Below are positions 7,985 to 13,579 of a stretch of DNA of 19,686 bases, one piece after another. Each line of letters starts with the position of its first letter. The stretch's first letter is position 1. The notes below the pieces were generated by a model. The model searched no databases. It worked only from the letters and a program-made list of their open reading frames with translations, and had not been told where the DNA came from. The stretch is from the NCBI GenBank assembly GCA_033809415.1, contig JAPXLT010000058.1, positions 1 through 19,686 of the forward strand. The letters run 5' to 3'. This stretch comes from JAQVUB01 sp033809415 (GTDB lineage: Bacteria; Verrucomicrobiota; Lentisphaeria; Oligosphaerales; Oligosphaeraceae). Made by a program: the position numbers and the translations under genes.

Positions 7985-8047
7985 CAACGAAAGACACAAA
8001 AAAGCACGAAAAAAGTTCGTGTCTTTTCGTGCTTTTCGTGGTTAAAA
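7981..8047. repeat. Inverted pair of the dispersed repeat (copy D) between the nuclease and GNAT genes
   Basis: The left arm starts TTAACAACGAAAGACAC and supplies the nuclease stop codon. The right arm reads TTCGTGTCTTTTCGTGCT and then TTCGTGGTTAAAAAA. The two arms are imperfect reverse complements about 30 bases long, so RNA through this gap could form a long hairpin just before the AAGGAG at 8055-8060. Confidence 0.85.
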
Positions 8048-8068
8048 AATCATTAAGGAGAATCGAGT

Positions 8069-9004
8069 ATGTCCCCATCATTCAGCATTCGTAAAATGCA
8101 GCCGGAAGACCGCCAGGCGGTGGCTGGTTTGGTCTGTCTTTCCACCAGCGTCTGGTACGAAGTCCATTTCGGCATGCGACGTTTCACCGGCGGTCCCCGG
8201 ACAACGGAACTATACTATGATATCTATCATACCTTGCCGGGCAGTTCTGGCATTGTCGCGGTCGATTCGTATTCCGGGTTAGTTGTCGGCTCCTGTTTTC
8301 TGCATGTCCGTCCGACCCATGTCTCGCTGGGCATTATGAATGTTCATCCCAGCTACTCCGGACGCGGCATCGCCTCCGCTTTGCTCAAAAGCATCATTGA
8401 TAGTGCTGAACAGCTGCACAAACCCCTGCATCTGGTCTCGAGTGCCATGAATCTGGACTCCTTCTCCCTCTACAACCGACAGGGCTTCACACCCTATTGC
8501 ATCTATCAGGACATGAAATTTCCAGTGCCCGAGGAAGGGTACCGGAAGCAGCTTCCGGCCAGCGCCCGGGTGCGCAAAGCCACCCGGGCTGACCTGCCGG
8601 CCATCGTCGAACTGGAACGCGACCTGACAGGAATTGAACGCCCCGGCGACTATCAGCACTTTATCGAAAACCCTGAAAGAATCTGGTCGATATCGGTCTG
8701 TGATTCAGCGGATGGCAATGCGCTGGATGGAGTTCTTTGTTCGGTCTGTCATCCGGCGACCAACATGATTGGGCCGGGTTGCGCACGCAATACTGATGCT
8801 GCAGAAGCACTGCTGATAGCGCAATTGAACGAGAATCTCGGACGCAGCCCGGTGGCGCTGGTGCCCTGCTCCGCGCTCGAGTTGCGCAATTTCGCCTATT
8901 CCTTGGGTGCTAAAAACACTGAGATTCACGTCGCCCAATGCCGGGGAACAGCGCCCGTGCTAAAAGGACTCACCTTCCCAACCTTCCTGCCGGAAACATT
9001 CTAA
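8069..9004 (+). CDS. Tandem GNAT-fold acetyltransferase
   Basis: The N-terminal domain (about residues 4-150) is a GNAT N-acetyltransferase. The acetyl-CoA pyrophosphate-binding loop is VHPSYSGRGIASALLK (92-107), after a beta-strand (SLGIM) and before the typical LYNRQGF element (135-140). A second domain from about residue 165 starts VRKATRADLPAIVELERDLTG like a second GNAT module but lacks a clear R/Q-x-x-G-x-G/A loop. It is therefore probably a degenerate copy that helps substrate binding or dimerisation. The acceptor (amine, peptide or sugar) cannot be predicted. AAGGAG lies 8 bases before the ATG. It is preceded by repeat copy D and followed by a possible AT-rich terminator at 9091-9114. 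Confidence 0.85.
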   Translation: MSPSFSIRKMQPEDRQAVAGLVCLSTSVWYEVHFGMRRFTGGPRTTELYYDIYHTLPGSSGIVAVDSYSGLVVGSCFLHVRPTHVSLGIMNVHPSYSGRGIASALLKSIIDSAEQLHKPLHLVSSAMNLDSFSLYNRQGFTPYCIYQDMKFPVPEEGYRKQLPASARVRKATRADLPAIVELERDLTGIERPGDYQHFIENPERIWSISVCDSADGNALDGVLCSVCHPATNMIGPGCARNTDAAEALLIAQLNENLGRSPVALVPCSALELRNFAYSLGAKNTEIHVAQCRGTAPVLKGLTFPTFLPETF

Positions 9005-9090
9005 ATTTTCGTACTACTATCACTCGATTTCTTCTTTTTTGTGCAAGATCTTCAAAAACCAGATGCGCAAGTTACTGGCTTTGAGGGTCT

Positions 9091-9114
9091 TTCTCATTTT
9101 TGAGAATTTTTTTT
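9091..9114 (+). terminator. AT-rich hairpin with T-run after the GNAT gene
   Basis: TTCTCA (9091-9096), loop TTTT, then TGAGAA (9101-9106), followed directly by eight T. The stem is only six pairs and not GC-rich, so it would be a weak intrinsic terminator. Confidence 0.4.
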
Positions 9115-9233
9115 GAACTTTTTGATTTTTCAGTGATGAGAGAGGGAAACCGGCTTCATGCCGGCGCTCCATATCGCCTCCGACGCAATTGCGTAAAGCC
9201 GGCCTTGGCACATGGCGATCCGTCCGATTTGTT

Positions 9234-9262
9234 GTCCGTGTCCCGTCCGTGTCCCGTCCGTG
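9234..9262 (+). repeat. Short tandem repeat of GTCCGTGTCCC
   Basis: Two and a half units of an 11-base motif (GTCCGTGTCCC, then CCGTGTCCC variants) occur in tandem in the leader region of ettA. Related GTCC-rich tandems are seen at 12474-12510. Confidence 0.55.
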
Positions 9263-9302
9263 TAAAGTCCGTGTGGGTTGTGGGCGTTAGCCCACGCCAA
9301 GC

Positions 9303-9327
9303 CTTTTTGTGCATTTGTGGTTAAAAA
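9303..9327 (+). repeat. Degenerate dispersed repeat, copy E (5'-side orientation)
   Basis: TTTTTGTGCATTTGTGGTTAAAAAA resembles the CGTG...TTCGTGGTTAAAAA arm with several changes. It sits directly before the AAAAGGAG ribosome binding site of ettA, the same place as the arms before the nuclease and GNAT genes. Confidence 0.55.
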
Positions 9328-9342
9328 AGGAGTCTCTGCCGA

Positions 9343-11013
9343 ATGCCTCCACAATTTGTCTTTCAGATGAATAATGTCAGCAAGTTCTATGGGGACAAGC
9401 CGATCTTGCAGAATTTCAATTTGTCCTTTTACCTCGGTGCCAAAATTGGCATAGTCGGTGAAAATGGTGCCGGCAAATCGACGTTGTTGCGGATCATGGC
9501 GGGGCTTGATCAGGAAATCCTGGGGACTGCTCAGATCACCAAAGGGATGCGGGTATTGATGGTGCCGCAGGAACCCCGCCTCAATCCGGAAAAGAATGTG
9601 CGTGGCAATCTCGAGGAGGCCATGCTGCCCATTCAGCAGCTAATCGAACGCTACGACGCCGTCATGGAAAGAATGGGCGAAGACCTCAGCGAAAAAGAGA
9701 TGGAAAAGGTCAACGACGAATTCGATTTTCTGCAGAACGAGATCGACCGCCTCGATGGCTGGAATATCGACCGCCTGCTCGATATCGCCTCCGACGCCCT
9801 CGTCCTGCCACCGGATGACGCCAGTGTGGAAACCCTCTCCGGCGGTGAGCGGCGCCGTGTCGCCCTCTGCAAAGCCCTGCTTGAAAAGCCGGATTTGCTG
9901 CTGCTCGATGAGCCGACCAACCATCTTGATGCCGAAACGATCACCTGGCTCGAGAAAACGCTGCGGGATTATCCCGGCACAGTCATTATTGTCACCCATG
10001 ACCGCTATTTTCTCGATAATATCACCAAGTGGATTCTCGAGATTGAAAATACGCGCGGCATTCCCTTCGAGGGCAACTACAGCTCTTGGCTGCAGCAGAA
10101 GCAGGAACGTCTCCGCATCCTCGAGAAAAAGGAGACGCAGCGTCAGCGCATTCTGGCTCGTGAACTGGAATGGATCAACGCCACGCCTGCTGGGCGCCTG
10201 AAGCAGAACCAGGCACGCATCACCCGCTACAACGAACTGGCCGGACAGGAATTCGAGCTCAACCGCGATGACGTCAGCATCCAGATTCCGCCCGGTCCCC
10301 GGCTTGGGAACAAAGTCCTCGAGGTCAAAGAATTGTCAAAGGCCTTTGATCCCGAGCGCAAGCTACTCGATAAGGTCAGCTTCACTGTGCCGCCTGGTGC
10401 AGTCGTCGGCGTCATCGGTCCCAATGGCACCGGGAAAACCACGCTTTTCCGGATGATCATGGGCATGGAAGAGCCGGATTCCGGCAGCCTCGAGTTAGGC
10501 GAAACCGTCCAGCTCTCCTATATTGATCAGCATCGCGATGCCCTGCAAGACGAGCGCAGCGTCTATGCCGAAATCACCGATGAGCAGGATGACCTTTCCG
10601 TCGGTGGGCGCATGATGAATGGACGAGCCTACGTCAGTAAATTCAATTTCCGTGGCGCCATGCAGCAGAAACTTGTCGGGCAGCTTTCCGGCGGCGAGCG
10701 CAACCGGGTGCATCTGGCAAAGCTTTTGCGTCGCGGCGGCAACCTGCTTCTGCTCGATGAGCCGACCAATGACCTTGATGTCAACACCATGCGCGTCCTC
10801 GAACAGGCTCTGATCGACTTCCCGGGCTGCGCAATGGTCATCAGCCACGACCGCTTCTTCCTCAACCGCATCTGCACGCATCTCCTGCTCTTCGAGGGAA
10901 ATGGCAAAGTCACCTGGTTCGACGGCAACTTCGAGGCCTATGCCGAAAAATACCTCAACAGCGACGAACAATTCCAAAACCGCCGCAGCAAATACCGCAA
11001 ACTGCCAGTCTGA
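9343..11013 (+). CDS. ettA: Energy-dependent translational throttle protein EttA (ABC-F)
   Basis: EttA binds the ribosomal E site and gates elongation according to the ATP/ADP ratio. This 556-residue protein matches the length of E. coli EttA (555). It has two ABC domains: Walker A GENGAGKST (39-47), signature LSGGERRR (165-172) and LLLDEPTNHLDAE (186-198); then GPNGTGKTT (359-367), LSGGERNR (448-455) and LLLDEPTNDLD (469-479). The arm insertion lies between residues 95 and 145, and the inter-domain linker with ELEWINATPAGRLKQNQAR is typical of the EttA subgroup. IPPGPRLGNKVLEV before the second domain is diagnostic in my judgement. There are no membrane segments, as expected for ABC-F. GGAG lies about 10 bases before the ATG at 9343. 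A terminator hairpin overlaps the stop codon. Confidence 0.95.
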   Translation: MPPQFVFQMNNVSKFYGDKPILQNFNLSFYLGAKIGIVGENGAGKSTLLRIMAGLDQEILGTAQITKGMRVLMVPQEPRLNPEKNVRGNLEEAMLPIQQLIERYDAVMERMGEDLSEKEMEKVNDEFDFLQNEIDRLDGWNIDRLLDIASDALVLPPDDASVETLSGGERRRVALCKALLEKPDLLLLDEPTNHLDAETITWLEKTLRDYPGTVIIVTHDRYFLDNITKWILEIENTRGIPFEGNYSSWLQQKQERLRILEKKETQRQRILARELEWINATPAGRLKQNQARITRYNELAGQEFELNRDDVSIQIPPGPRLGNKVLEVKELSKAFDPERKLLDKVSFTVPPGAVVGVIGPNGTGKTTLFRMIMGMEEPDSGSLELGETVQLSYIDQHRDALQDERSVYAEITDEQDDLSVGGRMMNGRAYVSKFNFRGAMQQKLVGQLSGGERNRVHLAKLLRRGGNLLLLDEPTNDLDVNTMRVLEQALIDFPGCAMVISHDRFFLNRICTHLLLFEGNGKVTWFDGNFEAYAEKYLNSDEQFQNRRSKYRKLPV

Positions 11014-11036
11014 GCTTGCGAACAAAGCTCATTTTT
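11011..11036 (+). terminator. Intrinsic terminator of ettA
   Basis: TGAGCTT (11011-11017, containing the stop codon) pairs with AAGCTCA (11025-11031) around a 7-base loop and is followed by TTTTT (11032-11036). This is the clearest intrinsic terminator in the window. Confidence 0.65.
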
Positions 11037-11073
11037 AACAACGAAAAACACGAAAAGACACGAAAATTTTTTA
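11035..11073 (-). repeat. Dispersed CACGAAAA repeat, copy F (3'-side orientation)
   Basis: TTAACAACGAAAAACACGAA followed by AAGACACG and a T-run, directly behind the ettA terminator. One mismatch to copy B over 39 bases by eye. Confidence 0.85.
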
Positions 11074-11107
11074 GGGTTTGCTGCTTCGACGGATGGGATC
11101 GCACGCA

Positions 11108-11141
11108 GTTTAAAAAGTGGCGCGACCGTCCCGGTTGCGAT
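11108..11141 (+). repeat. Diverged, partial copy of the 57-base core repeat
   Basis: This stretch matches the core at 12402-12458 (from GTTTAAAAAGT through the hairpin) with three differences in 34 bases. The hairpin CGACCG-TCC-CGGTTG is kept by a G-U-compatible change. Confidence 0.7.
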
Positions 11142-11196
11142 GCCCTGACGTATTACGCAGATTACACAGAGATCCCTTTCTCCATAATTCCGTCGT

Positions 11197-11224
11197 TTGA
11201 AAAGATTTATTTGAATGATATATT
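11197..11224 (+). promoter_or_regulatory. Promoter of the LacI-family gene
   Basis: TTGAAA (11197-11202), a 16-base spacer and TATATT (11219-11224). The operator-like palindrome starts 6 bases after the -10 box, so it would cover the transcription start. Confidence 0.6.
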
Positions 11225-11229
11225 CACCA

Positions 11230-11241
11230 TGAAACGATTCA
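11230..11241 (+). promoter_or_regulatory. Putative LacI-type operator O1 (autoregulatory)
   Basis: TGAAACGATTCA is an imperfect palindrome (TGAA-C|G-TTCA, with one mismatched position per half) centred on CG, the usual form of LacI/GalR-family operators. It lies between the -10 box and the LacI start codon, and the same 12 bases recur at 12648-12659. Confidence 0.65.
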
Positions 11242-11267
11242 CTGGTTAATTATTTGGGTTAGAGCAA

Positions 11268-12293
11268 ATGTCTTCCAATCATGTAACCATCAAGGAGGTA
11301 GCCCGAGCAGCCGGCGTAAGTGTCGGCTTAGTATCTCGGATATTGAATGGTGGTCGTTGTGATTCGGCCTTGAATGATCGAATAAATGAAGCGATCGCCC
11401 GTTTGAATTATGTGCCGGATCCCTACGCTCGTGCGGTTCGCTCTGGTTTACGCGGTTGTTTAGGAATATTAGTTGAAAAGAGCTGTCGCAAGAGCAATTT
11501 TTGGTTGGAGGATTTACTGGTACATCTATTGGAAGCGATGGGTGAGGCTTCCTTTCGAAGTATTTTGCAATTTGTTGATGTGTCGAATCCTTTACCTAAC
11601 TGCCGCAAGCTATCTCAATTTGTCGATGGTTTAGTGTTGATTGGTCACTTTGATGCGAAGTTTTTCAGCTTGCTGCGTTCGTATTGTCATGTTCCGGCAG
11701 TTACTTACTGGGAAAGTTTGGAATATGATAAAGGTTTTCGCCTGGAAGTTGACGTTTCCGACGGGATGCGCCAGTTGGCGGAATTTTTATATCATTCAGG
11801 GCACCGGGAGGTAGGGATTATCGGTGTTGATAACCGCATGAACGCAGAAGAGAGTGAAGCTTTTTTGCAGTATTTTCAGGCGCTGGTGCCGGAATTCAGT
11901 GCAGAGCGGATCATACGCAGCGGAGACTCCTTTGTATTCGGGCAGGCAGGCTATCATCGCACCTTGCGATTGCTGGAGCGTTTTCCCAAGACCAGTGTCC
12001 TGTTCTACCTTTCCGACTGCCTGGCCTTCGGCGGCATTAATGCCTTGCATGGTTTACGCTTACGACTGCCGGACGATATCGGCGTGGTTAGTTTTGACAA
12101 TTCATTCTGGGCCTCCAGTTATATGCCGGCTTTAACCAGCGTGGGCATCGACTATTCGACATTGGCCGAACGCCTGGTGAATTCCCTCATCGCCCTGATC
12201 AATGATAAAAGCCCGGATGCGACCCCGCCTCTGTCCATACAATTTTATCCCCGTGAAAGCGTCACCGCGCTGAACGGATCAAGTTTTTCGTAA
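11268..12293 (+). CDS. LacI/GalR-family transcriptional regulator
   Basis: This 341-residue DNA-binding repressor is probably responsive to a sugar. Residues 6-28 (VTIKEVARAAGVSVGLVSRILN) form the LacI-type helix-turn-helix, followed by the hinge helix (RLNYVPDPYARAVRSG, about 45-60). Residues 63-330 have the periplasmic-binding-protein-like effector fold, including FLYHSGHREVGIIGVDN and the segments VLFYLSDCLAFGGINALH and PDDIGVVSFDN that are conserved in the family. The hinge carries YARAVRSG where LacI family members often have Ala-Leu-Arg, so minor-groove insertion may differ. The start at 11268 has only a weak A-rich leader (GAGCAA). It has its own promoter and a putative operator, and the same operator precedes the next gene, which supports local and autoregulatory action. 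Its codons look more A/T-rich than those of the preceding ettA. Confidence 0.92.
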   Translation: MSSNHVTIKEVARAAGVSVGLVSRILNGGRCDSALNDRINEAIARLNYVPDPYARAVRSGLRGCLGILVEKSCRKSNFWLEDLLVHLLEAMGEASFRSILQFVDVSNPLPNCRKLSQFVDGLVLIGHFDAKFFSLLRSYCHVPAVTYWESLEYDKGFRLEVDVSDGMRQLAEFLYHSGHREVGIIGVDNRMNAEESEAFLQYFQALVPEFSAERIIRSGDSFVFGQAGYHRTLRLLERFPKTSVLFYLSDCLAFGGINALHGLRLRLPDDIGVVSFDNSFWASSYMPALTSVGIDYSTLAERLVNSLIALINDKSPDATPPLSIQFYPRESVTALNGSSFS

Positions 12294-12353
12294 AGACGTC
12301 AATGAAACTGGATGACAAGGACTTGTTTACAACGAAAAAGTAATCCCTCTGTA

Positions 12354-12459
12354 GTGCGTAGTGCGTGGTGCGTAGTGCGTTGGGAACGGGTGCAAGGGGC
12401 ACTGGTTTAAAAAGTAGCGCAACCGTCCCGGTTGTGATTATTCTGACTGTCGTGGGGTG
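12354..12459 (+). repeat. 106-base direct repeat, left copy
   Basis: GTGCG tandems plus the 57-base core (12402-12458). Aligned without gaps to 19581-19686 by eye, with 100 of 106 positions identical; the core is identical. The core contains the hairpin CAACCG-TCC-CGGTTG. Confidence 0.9.
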
Positions 12460-12473
12460 CGGGGGGGGCTTGT

Positions 12474-12548
12474 CCTGTCCACTTTGTCCACACTGTCCAC
12501 ACTGTCCACCACGTCTGACCCGCACACCGCACACCGCACACCGCACTA
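12474..12548 (+). repeat. Microsatellite-like GTCCACACT and CCGCACA tandems
   Basis: GTCCACTTT, GTCCACACT, GTCCACACT and GTCCACCAC are followed by CCGCACA units ending in CCGCACTAC. The second block is an imperfect reverse complement of the GTGCGTAGTGCGTGG block at 12351-12380, so the two could act as the arms of one element. Confidence 0.6.
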
Positions 12549-12609
12549 CTGACCCGTTACACGAAAAAAAACAAAAAAAACGAAAAACGGAAAAACTTTT
12601 TTTGCGTGT

Positions 12610-12638
12610 TTGCATTATTAAATTTGTGTGCTTATAGT
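12610..12638 (+). promoter_or_regulatory. Promoter of the pseudopilin/glycosidase unit
   Basis: TTGCAT (12610-12615) and TATAGT (12633-12638) with a 17-base spacer. The predicted start, near 12645, is directly before operator O2. Confidence 0.55.
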
Positions 12639-12647
12639 AATAGCGCG

Positions 12648-12659
12648 TGAAACGATTCA
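12648..12659 (+). promoter_or_regulatory. Putative LacI-type operator O2
   Basis: TGAAACGATTCA, identical over 12 bases to O1, lies 10 bases after the -10 box, where repressor binding would block initiation or early elongation. Confidence 0.65.
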
Positions 12660-12685
12660 TGGAGGGGGGAAAAGCCGTTTTTTGT

Positions 12686-12697
12686 TAATGCGATTCA
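12686..12697 (+). promoter_or_regulatory. Possible auxiliary operator half-site
   Basis: TAATGCGATTCA shares the right half CGATTCA with O1 and O2 but matches only 9 of 12 positions overall. It lies 38 bases downstream of O2, in the leader of the pseudopilin gene. Confidence 0.25.
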
Positions 12698-12764
12698 TCA
12701 GTCACTATTTTTTGATATCATGTTTTTCATTTTTGTTTTGTTAGCAGAAGAAAGGAGATATCCA

Positions 12765-13453
12765 ATGAGACGGCATCAGTTTTTTACGTTGATAGAGCTT
12801 CTGGTCGTGATTGCCATCATTGCCATTTTGGCCAGCATGCTTTTGCCGGCTTTAGGGAAGGCTCGTGACAAGGCTCGCACTGCCCAATGTCAATCGCAAT
12901 TGCGTCAAGTAGGCATTTTCAGGGGATGTACAATTCAGACAATCTGGGGATGTATTATCCTCCGGTAAAAATTACCAGCAATTACAATTCGAATTTATGG
13001 GCGAAGACCTTGGCTGCGGATTATTTTCCAGGGGTTCTCTATAAGAATTATTTCAAGCTTTTTGCCTGTCCTTCTAAAAAAACCGCTTATGTTGGGACCG
13101 AGGACCCCTGGGGCGTGACCTACGGGATGAATGCTTATATTTCTGCGCCGGCTGAAGGTTCAGTTCCTTTTTATGGTTATACGCATGCCAATCCGCAATT
13201 ATGGAAACTCCCGCATCGTTCGATCTTATGCATAGACAACCGTTTTCCAGATGTACACTACAAAGGTTTTTTGGTTCCCGGCGATTATAGGACTTACGTT
13301 TGGGGGCACAATAGCAAAACCGGAGTTAATATTCTTTTTCTTGACTTGCATGTCGATTTTGTTTCCACCCAAGGTCTGACCGGCACTGACGCCCCAAAAG
13401 TTCTGACTAAATACTATTTATGGCATCGCTGGAACGTAAATGCGGGTCCCTGA
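12765..13453 (+). pseudogene. Type II secretion/pilin-like pseudopilin with an internal frameshift
   Basis: An AAGGAG site (12752-12757) precedes ATG 12765. The first frame encodes MRRHQFFTLIELLVVIAIIA and the rest of a hydrophobic N-terminal helix ending in SMLLPALGKARDKARTAQCQ, the prepilin N-terminal methylation domain. The frame then goes off at FRGCTIQ. The frame one base back continues with FQGMYNSDNLGMYYPP and a PVC-type pseudopilin body, including GHNSKTGVNILFLDLHVDF, the H...D-x-H tail, up to TGA 13451-13453. Adding one T to the T-run at 12916-12919 restores GIFQGMYNSDN and gives one protein of 229 residues, the normal size for this family. No canonical slippery heptamer is visible. 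Either the gene is broken or the base is a sequencing/assembly error. Its position between a LacI regulator and glycosidases is common in Lentisphaerota; the role there is unknown. Confidence 0.8.
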
Positions 13454-13579
13454 ATGGACCTGAGCCTCCAACCCAAAAATTCAAACAGCATGTGATCTGA
13501 CCGACTTGCCTTCACTACTAGATTGGTTTGGTGATTGTAAAAGAACAAGGTTTTCATTTTTATGAAAGGGAAAATTTTC

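Larger units (their letters stand above)
9005..9342. other. Gene-free stretch with nested inverted repeats
   Basis: I see no coding gene in these 338 bases. They hold a T-rich part with a hairpin (9091-9106), a CCGGC-loop-GCCGG hairpin (9150-9164), the perfect 12-bp palindrome ACGCAATTGCGT (9183-9194), a tandem of GTCCGTGTCCC units (about 9234-9262), the hairpin GTGGGC-GTTA-GCCCAC (9280-9295), and a degenerate repeat arm ending in TTGTGGTTAAAAAAGG next to the EttA ribosome binding site. The density of inverted repeats suggests a remnant of an intergenic repetitive element. Confidence 0.6.
12294..12764. other. Gene-free region with repeats, promoter and operator
   Basis: These 471 bases show no convincing gene. 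In order they hold a degenerate TTTACAACGAAAAA arm (12327-12340), GTGCGTAGTGCGTGG-type tandems (12351-12380), the 57-base core repeat with a hairpin (12402-12458), a G-run, GTCCACACT tandems (about 12477-12510), CCGCACA tandems (about 12521-12545) that are roughly complementary to the GTGCG tandems, an A-rich CACGAAAA remnant (12558-12600), and finally the promoter/operator of the pseudopilin gene. Confidence 0.65.

Noticed and set aside
6990..8047. CRISPR-like array from the repeated CACGAAAA units next to a Cas4-like nuclease
   Set aside because: The units are not regularly spaced, no unique spacers lie between them, and copies occur singly or as inverted pairs in many gaps.
9020..9211. 63-codon - strand reading frame before ettA (Lys-rich)
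   Set aside because: No ribosome binding site, A-rich DNA, and it overlaps the inverted repeats; possibly a relic, but not supportable as a gene.
11016..11249. 77-codon + strand reading frame after ettA
   Set aside because: It is made of repeat copy F, the diverged core repeat and the LacI promoter; it has no ribosome binding site and no protein-like pattern.
12262..12660. 132-codon - strand reading frame opposite the LacI-pseudopilin gap
   Set aside because: It runs through tandem repeats and the core element; its Cys/Arg-rich text reflects the low-complexity DNA.
12912..12926. Programmed -1 frameshift in the pseudopilin gene
   Set aside because: No X-XXY-YYZ slippery heptamer in the right phase and no clear downstream structure; a missing base explains the data more simply.
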